The position numbers and the translations under genes were made by a program. A stretch of 64,000 nt of DNA. Source: Lepus europaeus (lineage: Eukaryota; Chordata; Mammalia; Lagomorpha; Leporidae). The notes below the pieces were generated by a model, which worked only from the letters and a program-made list of their open reading frames with translations, was not told the origin of the DNA and ran no database searches. The number at the start of each line of letters is the position of its first letter. Within the stretch, counting starts at the first letter, position 1. The stretch lies in contig NC_084828.1 of NCBI RefSeq assembly GCF_033115175.1, forward strand, positions 94,427,388 through 94,491,387. Direction: 5' to 3'. This document shows, piece by piece, positions 11,591 through 23,136 of the stretch.

Positions 11591-12123
11591 AAGAGGAAAG
11601 AGGGTCAACTCACGTGATGTCTGGAATCACAGGCTTATAATTTGGAATTTTAACCTGTAGTTTTTGGGGAGCTATTAAAAATGAGTCTATTTTCCAAAGG
11701 AAGATAATAGAAAATAAGTAGATGTTAGCCCTTTGTTGTAGTCTTTTTCTTCATAAAAACCCAAGAAGGAAATCTAATACAAAAAAATAGAAGAAGAAAA
11801 ACACTTGGATCAGGAAGGCCAAGACAAAGTTGACATGTAACATTGCTTTTGTATCATGCTTTTGTGATATCTTTTTATCACAGGGTAGTAAATTTGGAAA
11901 AAAAAAAAAGCCATTGATTTGATTTCACTATAATTTGAAGAGTGGCTCATAAGACACTTCAAGGGGAAAAGAATGTCAGAAAATTAAAAAGCCAAAAAAA
12001 AAAAAAAAAGTTCCTCATTAACCTGGCATAATTTAGGTGACATTCTAGAGTTCTTACTTAGTTGGCCAGTGTCCTAACGGGATCATTGCTGTTTATATGG
12101 AACACATATTTTTAAGTACATTT

Positions 12124-12434
12124 AAAAAAATATTTATTTGAAAGTCAGAGTTAGAGATGAAGAGAGTGCAAGATTTTTTATCTGCTGGTACACTCCCCAA
12201 ATGGCTGCATTAGCCAGGGCTGGGCCAAGCTGAAGTCAGGAAGCAGGAGCTTCATCTGGGTCTCCCACATGGGTGGCAGATGCCCAAACACTTAGGCCAC
12301 CTTCTGCAACTCTTCCCAGGTCATTAGCAAGGAGATGGATTGGAAGTGGAGCAGCCAGGACTTGAACTGGCATCCATGTGGGAGGCTGACATGGCAAATG
12401 GTGGCTTTACCTGCTATGCCACAGCACCAGCCCC
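12124..12434 (-). repeat. CSINE
   Basis: Complete antisense copy ending in the head complement GCCACAGCACCAGCCCC. 11591-12123 and 12435-13011 around it are AT-rich unique intron with no gene. Confidence 0.9.
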
Positions 12435-13089
12435 TGAACACCTTTTTTAATGGTCCCTGAATCTATTAATTGGTCAGGAATACCTTTATTAAGAGGAAAT
12501 AACCTTGCAAATTATCAAACTAAATCTGAACTATTAAAATATTAGCTCGTCAGCATTTAGAAGAGAACATTGTACTAGGTAGTCATGATTCTGTGACGCA
12601 CATTTCCTATCAGATTAGTCTGATCTCATTCTAGGAGAGGCTAAGACATGGTTACTATAACCTGTGTTGTCTGCAAGTACTGTCTGGCATAGCATCCCTC
12701 TAAGAACTATAAATTCACTAGATTATGTGACAGTGGGAGCAAAGGACTAGTTGTAGAATTGAATAGTTCCTTGTCAGCCTTTGTGCTGGGATAGCACGTG
12801 AGTGATATCTGAAGCAGTATCTGTATCAAGTGTGGCATACTGAGAGTCATTTATGAAATGTTAAGCATTTCACCATAGGTCTGCACATTGGGATGAAGAG
12901 CTTGCTCAGTAAATATGTGGGCAATATCAATTGATAAGAGAAGATTACTATTTCAGAATGTTGAAGATGTGGCATAAAAAATTAATTGAGCTTTGCTTAT
13001 ATATTCGTTTCTTCTTGCTGCCATGATAAATTACCACCAACTTGGTAGCTTAAACTAATGCCGGTTTATTATTTAAAGTTCTCTAGCTC

Positions 13090-13436
13090 AAATATTTTTT
13101 TATTTTTTAAAAGATTTTATTTATTTATTTGACAGGTAGAGTTTTAGACAGAGAGAAAGAGAGAGACAGAGAGAAAGGTCTTCCTTCCATTGGTTCACTC
13201 CCCAAATGGCTGCAACGGCTGGAGCTGCGCCAATCTGAAGCCAGGAGCCAGGTGCTTCTTCCTGGTCTCCCACGCAGGTGCAGGCTCCCAAGCACTTGGG
13301 ACATCTGCTGCTGCTATCCCAGGCCATAGCAGGGAGCCGGACTGGAAGAGGAGCAACTGGGACTAGAACCGGTGCTCATATGGGATGCTGGCACTGCAGG
13401 CGGAGGATTAACCCAGTGCGCCACGGCGTTGCCCCC
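13090..13436 (-). repeat. CSINE inserted in the LTR remnant
   Basis: Complete antisense copy with GGACTAGAACCGG B-box complement. Confidence 0.95.
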
Positions 13437-13661
13437 CTAGTTCACGTATCTTGACACCAGTCTCACTAAAATCAAAATATTGTGATGGGGTCCGAGGAAA
13501 GAACCCGTTTCCTTGACTTCCGCAGCATCTAGAGGCAACCTGTGTTCTTTGACTCCTGGCACCCTGCCTTCATCTTCAAAACCTGCAGCATAGCATCTGT
13601 CCTACCCTGCTTCTGCTGTCACCTCTTTCTGATACTCTTTTCTGCTTCCATTTTCCACTTT

Positions 13662-13978
13662 AAAAAAAAAAAATTATTTGAAAGGCAGAGTTAGAAAGAT
13701 AGAGGGAAAAAGATTGATCTTCCATCTGTTGGTTCACTTCCCAAGTGGCTGCAGTGGCCAAGGCTGTACCAGGTGGAAGCCAGGAACCCAGAGCTTCTTA
13801 CAAGGTCTCCCACGTGGGTGCAGGGGCCCAAGCACTTGGGCTATCTTTTGCTGCTTTCCCAGGCACATTAGCAAGGAGCTGGATTGGAAGTAGAGCAGCC
13901 AGGACTAGAACCGGCACTTATATAGGATTCTGGCATTGTAGGCAGCAGCTTAATCCTCTAGGCCACAATCCTGGCCCC
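13662..13978 (-). repeat. C-type SINE (first of an adjacent pair)
   Basis: Antisense copy with degenerate head; GTCTTCCAC-type flanks are shared with the next copy. Confidence 0.9.
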
Positions 13979-13988
13979 CTGTCTTCCA

Positions 13989-14325
13989 CTTTTTTTTTTT
14001 TTTTTTTTTTTTGACAGGAGAGTTAGTGAGAGAGAGAGAGAGAGAGAGAAAGGTCTTCCTTCCGTTGGTTTACCCCCCAAATGGCTGCTACAGCCAGCGT
14101 GCTGCACCGATCTGAAGCCAGGAGCCAAGTGCTTCCTCCTGGTCTCCCATGCGGGTGCAGGGCCCAAAGACTTGGGCCATCCTCCATTGCCTTCCTGTGC
14201 CACAGCAGAGAGCTGGACTGGAAGAGGAGCAACCAGGACAGAATCCGGTGCCCTGACCGGGACTAGAACCCTGGGTGCCAGCGCCGCAGGCGGAGGATTA
14301 GCCAAGTGAGCCATGGGCACCGGCT
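13989..14325 (-). repeat. CSINE (second of an adjacent pair)
   Basis: Long poly-T, GA block, complete body and head. Duplication TGTCTTCCA directly before the poly-T and after the head shows it landed right beside the previous SINE. Confidence 0.95.
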
Positions 14326-14686
14326 GTCTTCCATTTTTCACAATCCTTGTGATTATATTGGGCCTTCAAGAGTAATCCAGAATAATCTCCCCAATTTAAG
14401 GTCCTAACTTAATCATACTTGTAAAGTCTCTGTTGCCATATAAAATAACATATTCATGACTTGTGGGATTTAGCAGTGGTATTGGGCAACATTATTCTAT
14501 CACAGGTAGGTTTTGGTACAGCTCAATATCTGAAACATCCACCAGAGTTGCTCCAGTGAATTGTTTTTAAAAATAATCTGAGCATGGTAACCTTTTGATT
14601 CAGCGGATCTATTTGGGTTGGAAGATTTTGCTCTCTGGAATAAAGCAATAACTGCAGATAAGTGACAAAAGAGAAGCTAAGAGGAC

Positions 14687-14970
14687 TGGCGTGTGGCACA
14701 GTGCATTAAGCTGCCACCTCCAACACTAGTGTCCCTTATCCAAGTGCCAGTTTGAGTCCTGGCTGCTTTACTTCTGACCTAGCTTCCTGCTAATGAGCTT
14801 GGGAAGGCAGCAGATGATGGTACCTGTGAGAGGCCTAGATGGAGTTCTTAGCTTCTGGCTTTGGCCTGGCCCAGTTCGGTCTATTGTTAGCATTTGGTGT
14901 GTGAATCAGTGGGTGGAAGATTTTGCTGTCTTTCCCTCCTTCTCTGTCATCTTTGAATAAATAAATAAGG
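14687..14970 (+). repeat. Old C-type SINE
   Basis: Head ACTGGCGTGTGGCACAG to tail GAATAAATAAATAAGG; diverged. Confidence 0.85.
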
Positions 14971-15307
14971 TTTTTAAAATTTACTTATTTATTTAAAAGA
15001 GCTACAGAGAGAGGGAGAGGGAGGGGGGGGGAGAGAGAGAGAGAGAGAGATCGATTTTCTGTCCAGTGGTTCACTCCCCAGCTGACTGCTATGGCCAGGA
15101 CTGAGCTAGGCCAAAGCCAAGAGCTTCATCCAGGTCTCCCATGTGGGTTCAGGGGCTCAAACCCTTGAGTTATCCTCTGCTGCTTTCCCAGGCACATTAG
15201 CATGCTGCTGGATTGGAAGTGGAGCAGCTGGAACTTGAACCAACACCCATATTGGACACTGATGTCACAGGTCGCAGCTTAACTTGCTATGCCTTAACAC
15301 TGGCCCC
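14971..15307 (-). repeat. C-type SINE, tail to tail with the previous copy
   Basis: Antisense copy with an expanded G/GA tract (15010-15050). Together with the plus copy it forms a complete tail-to-tail inverted pair. Confidence 0.9.
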
Positions 15308-15478
15308 AGGTCTTTAACAAAGAATGAGAGAGAGAGAGAGGAAAAAAAAAAAAACTAAGGAAAGGGATATAGTTGACTTTACTGATGACATGTGTACTAA
15401 AGTTGATGTTTAAAAAGACCAAAACATGATTTTAGAATGAGTAGTATACAACACTTTTTGTAATTAAAAGTTGGTGTT

Positions 15479-15796
15479 TTTTTTAATATATATATATTTA
15501 TTTCTATCTACTTGAAAGGCAGCAAGACAGAGAAAGATTTCCATCCACTGGTTCACTACCCAAATGCCCACAGCAGCTAAGCCTGGGCCAGGCTGAAGCC
15601 AGGAGCTAGGAATTCCATCACAATTTTCAATGTGTGTGGCAGGGGTGCAGGCACTTGAACCATCATGTGCTGCCTCCCAGGCTGCATTAGCAGGAAGGTA
15701 GATTTGAAGCATAGTAGCTGGGCCTCAAACTGGCACTCATATATGGGATCCAGGTTTTGCAAGTGGCAACTTAACCCGTTGCACCAGAATACCCCA
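15479..15796 (-). repeat. Old C-type SINE
   Basis: (AT)n/TTTATTT tail, GGCAGCAAGACAGAG block and degenerate head GCACCAGAATACCCC. Confidence 0.85.
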
Positions 15797-16364
15797 CCCC
15801 CAACTACCAGAATTTCTGTTCTAGGTACAGATTCTTTAGTAAGAATGAAATCAAAATCTTTTAAAAAATGTCAAGAAGTGTAAGGAAGAGAGTCCTGGTA
15901 TGAGCTAAGGCCCAGATTCTAGTTTTCTTGTTACTGAAAAGTTTGGTCCTTGTCAATGGTACCAGATCAGAATATTGAGGACTGGATTTGAGGATAAAGA
16001 AAAGAGAAGGTTTGAATAATCCGCTGGTGGATGAGGAAGGTTGCAGACTAAAGTTTTAAGAACTACTGTCCTCAGTGAGGAGATGTGGAAATGGAGGGCT
16101 TTGGGAAGATTAAACATTTTGACCAAGGCTGTGGACAGGAAGGGGTAAGGCCCTAATTCAAACCTGATTTTAATAGACACTTTGGACTCTCTTTCCACTT
16201 TGCCCCAAATCATGTTAGTAAAAGGAGCACACTGAAGGGAATGAGGTTGGAAATGGAGTAGGGAGGTTGGCAGGACAGTATTCTTTCTTCAAGGAATATA
16301 TGATCGCCTTACATTAATTCAGTATATATGGTTATTCACAGATGCTGAATTTTGCGGTCTTTTT
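15797..16364. other. Unique intron 1 sequence
   Basis: No gene or clear repeat seen. Confidence 0.5.
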
Positions 16365-18626
16365 TTTTTAAAAAAAAAACTTTTATTTAATAAATATAAA
16401 TTTCCAAAGTACAACTTTTGGATTATAGCAGCTTTTCCCCCCATAACCTCCCTCCCACCTGCAACCATCCCATCTCCCACTCCCTCTCCCATCCCATTCT
16501 TCAAGATTCATTTTCAATTATCTTTATATACAGAAGATCAACTTAGTATATACTAAGTAAAGATTTCAACAGACTGCACCCCCACAGACACACAAAGTAT
16601 AGAGTACTGTTTGAGTAGTAGTTTTGTTTTTTTTTTTTTGTTTTTTTTTTTACCGTAGTAGTAGTTTTACAACACATTAAGGATAGAGGTCCTACGTGGG
16701 GAGCAGGTGCACAGTGACTCCAGTTGTTGATTTAACAATTGACACTCTTATTTATGACATCAGTAATCACCCGAGGCTCTTGTCATGAGCTGCCAAGGCT
16801 ATGGAAGCCTCTTGATTTCACAAACTCCAATCTTATTTAGAGAAGGCCATAGTCAAAGTGGAAGTTCTCTCTTCCCTTCAGAGAAAGGTACCTCCTTCTT
16901 TGATGGCCCGTCCTTTCCACTGGGGTCTCACTCACAGAGATCCATTTAGGTCCGTCCTTCCTTCCTTCCTTCTTTCCTTCCTTCCTTTTTTTTTTTTTTT
17001 TTTTTGCCAGAGTATCTTGGCTTTCCATGCCTGAAATACTCTCATGGGCTTTTCAGCCGGATGTGAATGCCTTAAGGGCTGATTTTGAGGCCAGAGTGCT
17101 GTTTAGGACATCTGCCATTCTATGAGACTGCTGTGTATCCTGCTTCCCATGTTGGATTGTTCTCTCCTTTTTAATTCTATCAGTTAGTATTAGCAGAGAC
17201 TAGTCTTGTTTATGTGACCCCTTTGACACTTAATCCTATCATTATGATAATTTATGAACTTAAACTGATCACTTTGACTAGTGATATGGCATTGGTACAT
17301 GCCACTTTGATGGGATTGAATAGGAATCCCCTGGCACGTTTCTAGTTCTACCATTAGGGGTAAGTCTGAGTGAGCATGTACTGAACTATACATCTCCTCC
17401 CTCTCTTATTCCCACTCTTATATTTTTATTTTATTTTATTTTATTTTTTATTTTTGACAGGCAGAGTGGACAGTGAGAGAGAGACAGAGAGAAAGGTCTT
17501 CCTTTTGCCGTTGGTTCACCCTCCAATGGCCGCCGTGGTAGGCGCGCTGCGGCTGGCGCAGCGCGCTGATCCGATGGCAGGAGCCAGGTGCTTCTCCTGG
17601 TCTCCCATGGGGTGCAGGGCCCAAGCACTTGGGCCATCCTCCACTGCACTCCCTGGCCACAGCAGAGAGCTGGCCTGGAAGAGGGGCAACCGGGACAGGA
17701 TCGGTGCCCCGACCGGGACTAGAACCCGGTGTGCCGGCGCCGCAAGGCGGAGGATTAGCCTAGTGAGCCGCGGCGCCGGCCCCCACTCTTATATTTAACT
17801 GGGATCACTTTTCAGTTAAATTTAAACACCTAAGAATAATTGTGTGTTAATTAAAGAGTTCAGCCAATGGTATTAAGTAGAACAAAAAAATACTAAAAGG
17901 AATAAAATAGTAAGTTGTTCTTTGACAGTCAGGACAAGGGCTGATCAAGTCACTGTTTCTCATAGTGTCCATTTCACTTCTACAGATTTCCTTTTAGGTG
18001 CACAGTTAGTTGTCACAGATCAGGGAGAACATATGATATTTGTCCCTTTGGGACTGGCTTATTTCACTCAGCATGATGTTTTCCAGATTCCCCCATTTTG
18101 TTGCAAATGACCGGATTTCATTTTTTTTATTGCTCTATAGTATTCTGTAGAGTACATGTCCCATAATTTCTTTATCCAGTCTTCTGTTGATGGGCATTTA
18201 GGTTGATTCCATGTCTTAGCTATTGTGAATTGAGCTGCAATAAACATTGAGGTGCAGACAACTCTTTTATTTGCCAATTTAATTTCCTTTGGGTAAATTC
18301 CAAGGAGTGGGATGGCTGGGTCATGTGGTAGGGTTATATTCAGGTTTCTGAGGAATCTCCAAACTGTCTTCCATAGTGGCTTTAGCAGTTTGCATTCCCA
18401 CCCACAATGCATTAGTGAGCCTTTTCCCCCACATCCTCGCCAGCATCTGTTGTTGGTAGATTTCTGTATGTAAGCTATTATAACTGGGGTGAGATGAAAC
18501 CTCATTGTGGTTTTGATTTGCATTTTCCTGATGGCTAGTGATCCTGAACATTTTTTCATGTGTCTGTTGGCCGTTTGGATTTCTTTTGAAAAATGTCTAT
18601 TCAGGTCCTTGGCCCATCTCAGTAAT
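16365..18626 (-). mobile_element. Rabbit L1, 5'-truncated: end of ORF2 plus 3' UTR
   Basis: On the minus strand, 18559-18068 encodes the C-terminal part of L1 ORF2 without a stop. It shows the [13 protein letters not shown] start, the cysteine-rich NNRCWRGCG and [10 protein letters not shown] segment and [13 protein letters not shown]. The remainder to 16365 matches the rabbit L1 3' UTR as I know it (CCAAAGTACAACTTTTGGAT near the end), with long (C/T) tracts and an A-rich end. The endonuclease and reverse transcriptase are missing, so the copy is dead. The ORF's good state suggests a fairly recent insertion. A SINE splits it at 17446-17780. Confidence 0.9.
17446..17780 (-). repeat. CSINE inserted in the L1 3' UTR
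   Basis: Complete copy; perfect duplication CCCACTCTTATATTT at about 17410 and 17782. It is younger than the L1. Confidence 0.97.
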
Positions 18627-18768
18627 GCTAGATAGAAGACAAAAAGAGCTAGAAAAAAGTTGTTTACATTCTCTAGTTATTTTGGAAAGACTAATATGAA
18701 GTATGAAACATTTCAAACGATTAAGTAATTTACATAAAAATTTCTCCTTTTTTGTGCATGGTCTTTTC

Positions 18769-19072
18769 CATTTTTTTTTTTTAAAGATTTTATTTATTTA
18801 CTTGAGAGGGAGAGACAGAGAGAAAGATCTTCTTTCCACTGGTTCATTCCTCAAATGGCCACAATGGCTGGAGCTGGGTCTGTCTGAAGCCAGGAGCCTC
18901 GTCCAGGTCTCCCACATGGGTGCAGGGGCCCAAGCGCATGGGCCATCTTCTGCTTTCCCAGGCCATAGCAGAGAGCTGGATTAGAAGTGGAGCAGCTGGG
19001 ACAAGAACCAGTGCCCATATGGGGTGCTGGCGCTACAGGTAGAGGCTTAGCATACACCACAGCACTGGCCCT
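18769..19072 (-). repeat. CSINE
   Basis: Complete antisense copy with slightly degenerate head (CACCACAGCACTGGCCC). Confidence 0.9.
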
Positions 19073-19168
19073 TTCTTTTTCATTATTTTAAAATAAAGTA
19101 TAACACTAATAATAACTGTCTTTAGGAATCACTGAATGTGAGTTAGATAGTACATGTTTATAAATATG

Positions 19169-19254
19169 TTTTTTTTTTTTTTTGACAACGTGGACAGTGA
19201 GAGAGAGAGACAGAGAGAAAGGTCTTCCTTTTTTCCGTTGGTTCACCCCCCAAT
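19169..19254 (-). repeat. CSINE, severely 5'-truncated (about 85 bp)
   Basis: Only the tail, GA block and GTTGGTTCACCCCCCAAT remain. It abuts another SINE. Confidence 0.85.
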
Positions 19255-19563
19255 TTTAAAAAATTGTTTGTTTATTTCCATCTATTTGAAAGGCAGAGCC
19301 ACAGAGAGAAAGGGAGATCTTCTATTTGCTGTGGTACTCCCAGATGCCTGCAAAAGCCAGGACTGGCCCAGGCCAAAGCCAGAAGCCAAGAACTTCATCA
19401 ATCTCCCACATGGGTAGCAGGGGCCCAAGCACTTGGGCCACTAGTCTCTGCTTTCCCAGGGGCATCAGCGGGGAGCTGGATCAGAAGCGGAGTGTCCAGT
19501 ACTCTAACCAGCATTCAGATAAGGCATCATGAGCGATGACTTAACCCATCTCACCTCACCACA
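19255..19563 (-). repeat. Old C-type SINE
   Basis: TTGTTTATTTCCATCTATTT tail, body, and degenerate head. Older than the truncated copy at its left. Confidence 0.8.
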
Positions 19564-20185
19564 AAATGCGCTCCTATAAGTAGTTGTTGGATGATTATAA
19601 CCAGTTCTGCTTAGTGGTGTATATAACAGTGAAAGACTTTAATCTGTCATGAGACAGTTCAATCATCTGTGGAGAAAGGCATATAAATGTTAATAGCTCT
19701 GCAAAGGGAGCAGTACTTTTAGTACCTGATGTTGGAAAGATGCTGCTGAATGTTGCCAGATACAGAGTACTCTCAGTGTGTCTTCTAGGAATGTATTTGA
19801 TAGCATATGTTTTATAGAACAGAGCCTTAGAATCTATTTTCTGTAGCATGTGAAAGAAATCCGTCTATATTTGGTAATATACCACATGTACTAACTAGAA
19901 AATTTGGTTTTAGCTCTTAAAAAAATCAGTTTTTGTGAGTCCACACGTCTTACACATAGTGGCCATTCGTTTACTTCACTGAGGAATTAACTAGCAGATG
20001 TTTACCATGGGGGTGATTGGTAGTGATTGGGGGTTGTTGGTAGTGGTGTGTGTTCCCCCTGAGAGCAGTGTGGGGTTCAGAAAGGCTGAGCCTTAAGGTT
20101 TTTTTGCTCATCCACAGGGCATGCATCCCAAGACCTCATGTGGGCTCCTGCAACTGCAAATAGTACTGGACCCTAAACAATACGC
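19564..20185. other. Unique intron 1 sequence
   Basis: No gene or repeat recognised. Confidence 0.5.
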
Positions 20186-20513
20186 TGTTCCCTCAGAATC
20201 CATGGGGATTGGTTCCAGGAACCCACCTCTCCCCAGAATGCATGAGTGTTCAATACCTTTATATAAAAGGGCATAGTTGTTGTATTTAGCCTATGAACAT
20301 CCTACTGTGTACTTTAAATTATCTCTAGGTTACTTTTAATGCCTAATACAATGTAATGCTACATAAATAGTTATTATACTGTATTGCCTAGAGAGTAATT
20401 ACTAGACAAAAAACTGTACATGTTTAGTTCAGGTACAGTTTTTAAAAATACATTTTCAATTCACAACTGACTCCATGGATGCAACATGTATGGGTACAGA
20501 GGGCAGCTGTGTT
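20186..20513 (-). repeat. TcMar-Tigger DNA transposon relic (MER2-like)
   Basis: CCATGGGGATTGGTTCCAGG, ACTTTAAATTATCTCTAGGT and the terminal GGGTACAGAGGGC match the layout of the non-autonomous Tigger element MER2. No transposase remains. Confidence 0.7.
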
Positions 20514-20633
20514 TTTTTCCTATATACACATACTTATGATAAACTTTAGGTTATAAATTAAGCCCAGTAAGAGGTTAGCAAAATTACATAGAACGGTTAC
20601 ATAGAACGGTTCTTTAATAAAAGGTATGTGAGA

Positions 20634-20842
20634 GTGGGAGTCTGGCCCAACAGTTAAAGCACAGTATTTGGTTCCCAGCTTTGCCTCCCAATTCTAGCTT
20701 CCTGTTAATGCAGACCCTGAGAGGCAGCAGATGATAGCTCAGTAATCAGGTTTCTGCCACCTACCTATGAGAGCTGGATTGAGTTTCTGGCTCTGAGTTG
20801 CAGCCCAACACTGGCCATTATGGGCATTTGAAGAGTGAACCA
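20634..20842 (+). repeat. Old C-type SINE, broken by the next copy
   Basis: Degenerate head and body, ending at GAAGAGTGAACCATG where the next SINE begins. Confidence 0.75.
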
Positions 20843-21162
20843 TGGGGCTGGTGCTGTGGCCTAGCGAGTGAGACTGCCACCTACAGTGCCGGTATCCCAT
20901 GTGGGCACTGGTTCGAGACCCAGCTGCTCCGCTTCCGATCCAGCTCTCTGCTGTGGCCTGGGAAAGCAGTGGAAGATGGCCCAAGTCCTTGGGCCCCTGC
21001 ACCCACATGGGAGACCCACAGGAGGCTTCTGGCTCCTGGCTTCAGGTCGGCTCAGGCTGTTGCAGCCATTTTGGGGAGTGAACCAGTGGATGGAAGACCT
21101 CTCTCTCTCTGCTCCTGCCTCTCTGTGGCTCTGCCTTTCAAATAAATAAATAAATCTTAAAA
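20843..21162 (+). repeat. CSINE
   Basis: Complete copy, GGGGCTGGTGCTGTGGCC head to AAATAAATAAATCTT tail. Confidence 0.95.
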
Positions 21163-22035
21163 AAGATTTATTCTTAAGCACTCATCACGTACTTGGGCTA
21201 TAGGTACCTTTTTCTTCCTTCACAGTTTCGTGGATGGATGATTCATTCTTAGTGTAGATCTTCAAAACCTCAGCATATGAAGTTTTTTCTTATTAAGTCA
21301 AGGACTTTCACCCTTTTCATTTAAAGGAATCATTTTATGGCTTCTGTCTGGCATATCCAAATTGACAGCACCATAGCTTTTGTACTTTTGGGAACATTAA
21401 TTAAGTAAAATGAGGGTTTCTTGAACACAGAAACTCGACCATCCATCTGACAACTGAGATGGCCACTAAGTGACTGATGGCAGATAGTGTGCATAGTACA
21501 GTTATGCTCCAAAAAGGAATGATTCATGTTCCAAGTGGGTCAGAGCAAGACAGCGCAAGGTTTCGTCATGCTGCTCAGAACAGCACTTAATTTAAAACTT
21601 ATGAATTCTTTATTTCTGGTACTTCCATTTAATATTTTCAGACTCTGGTTGCCCATAGGTAACAAGTTGAAGAAAGTGAAACCATAGTTAGGGAAGAGTT
21701 ACTATACAGGGGAAAACAAAATGACCTAGTTTAGAAAAGAAAATTCTCTTTTATTGTCATGATTCCTGTGACATTGTGTCTTTATTCTAAACAGGGAAAC
21801 CTAATTGAAGCACAATCTAAAAACATTTAAAAGAAAATTTAATTATTAAACTTAAAATTCTTTTAATATATTTTTAGTATATAGTAGAAGTGACAGCTTT
21901 GCAAGCAAACCAGATTACCTGTATTTTTTGGTATAAACATAGTATTCTATTGTTTAGAGCAGTGAAATACACAGAAAAATTGTATACATTTCTAGTTTTC
22001 CTTAGTATTTAATTTTCCTCTGAAAATGTCCATAT
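21163..22035. other. Unique AT-rich intron 1 sequence
   Basis: No gene or repeat recognised. Confidence 0.5.
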
Positions 22036-22310
22036 TTGGTGCTGGTGCTGTGGCATATCTCATGTAGACACCAGTTTGGATCCTGGCTGCTATACTTCTT
22101 ATCCAGCTCTCTGCTTATGCTCCTGAAAAAGTAGCAGAAGATGGCCCAAGTCCCTGGGCCCCTGCACCCACATGGTAGACATGAAAGAAGCACTGGGCTT
22201 CTGGCTTCAGCCTGGTCCAGCCCTCGTCTTTGCAGCCATTTGGGGAGTGAACAAGCAGATGGATCTCTCTCTCTCTTACTCTGCCTTTCAAATAAATAAG
22301 TAAATCTTCT
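22036..22310 (+). repeat. C-type SINE with internal deletion in the head
   Basis: Head TTGGTGCTGGTGCTGTGGC runs quickly into ACACCAGTTTGGATCC, so about 30 bp are missing. Tail AAATAAATAAGTAAATC. From 22311 to exon 2 is unique intron. Confidence 0.85.
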
Positions 22311-22909
22311 AAAAAAAAAAATCCATGCTTTTTTTCCATGACTGGATTTTTTTTTCCTATAGATCTTGATAGGCTGTGGGATTATTTTATCCTGGAGTCA
22401 CTGTTGTTTCCTTTAGTAGATTTGAACCCTTAGATTTGCTTGTGTTGTGTTAAATGACTCTCGATCTATCCTCAGTGTCTGCACTGAGTTCCTGAGACAT
22501 ATTTCTTTCTGTGTGACTCCAGCAATGAAACTGGTCCATGCACCCACCTCTGGGGAACTGGAGAGTAACCCTGATATTTGGGAATATAAAGAAGGAATTA
22601 ATTGCAGCTTTTGGCACCAATTTACCCTCATGCTGCTAAGTACATGAATGCAGTTGGTACCAGGGCTCTTGGTAGAGCCTACTAAGTTTCATGACTTTGG
22701 TGGGCCACCTCCCAGACATCTCAAGTCCGAGGTGTTCTTCCTCTGTGCTTCATGCAGACATGTGTACCCAAATGTTCATTTCTGTTTTCCTGTAATCAGA
22801 GAACTGAGTGAAGTCTCATTAAGTAAATCTTTGGAATGGCCACTTGACAAGGAGGAAATCTAAATGATACTTTTTTTTCCCTTTTTTTTGAAAAGAGATT
22901 GTCACCCAG

Positions 22910-23136
22910 GTCCTCGTGATCTAAAGCCCAAAACAAAACAAACACTTGCTTGGGTTAACTGAACAAAGTCAATAAAAATAAATATGGAAAATGAACCAGA
23001 CCATGAAAGTGTGGAACAGACCCTCTGTGCCAAGACTACTGAAGAAGAACTGAATAAGACTTTCAATCTAGAAGCTTCACTTTCAAAATTCTCTTACATA
23101 GATCTGGACAAGGAACTGGAATTCAAAAATGACTTG
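22910..23136 (+). CDS. VPS8: VPS8 exon 2 (start codon at 22984; residues 1-51)
   Basis: A T-rich tract (22871-22889) precedes CACCCAG|GTCC, giving an exon start at 22910; GAAAAG at 22891-22896 is a weaker alternative acceptor. The leader runs 74 nt to ATG 22984, which has A at -3 and G at +4, a strong Kozak context. The coding part, 22984-23136, encodes MENEPDHES to FKNDL and ends in phase 0 at TTG|GTAAAA. The N-terminus is acidic and presumably flexible. There is no signal peptide or membrane segment, as expected for a cytosolic peripheral protein. Confidence 0.95.

Larger units (their letters stand above)
13012..14510 (-). repeat. ERVL-MaLR (MLT1-like) LTR remnant, broken by three SINEs
   Basis: 13012-13089 (TTGCTGCCATGATAAATTAC, TAGCTTAAACTAATG), 13437-13661 and 14326-14510 (GGTCCTAACTTAATCAT) read as consecutive parts of an antisense MLT1-type LTR. 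Non-coding and heavily diverged. The family is named from memory of the consensus layout. Confidence 0.6.

Noticed and set aside
18068..18559. 164-codon minus-strand frame as a possible gene
   Set aside because: It is the C-terminal end of L1 ORF2 in a 5'-truncated element, not a host gene.
22447..22863. Two adjacent plus-strand frames (66 and 71 codons) just upstream of exon 2
   Set aside because: Not in VPS8, no recognisable domain, and separated from the true start by stops and a normal acceptor.
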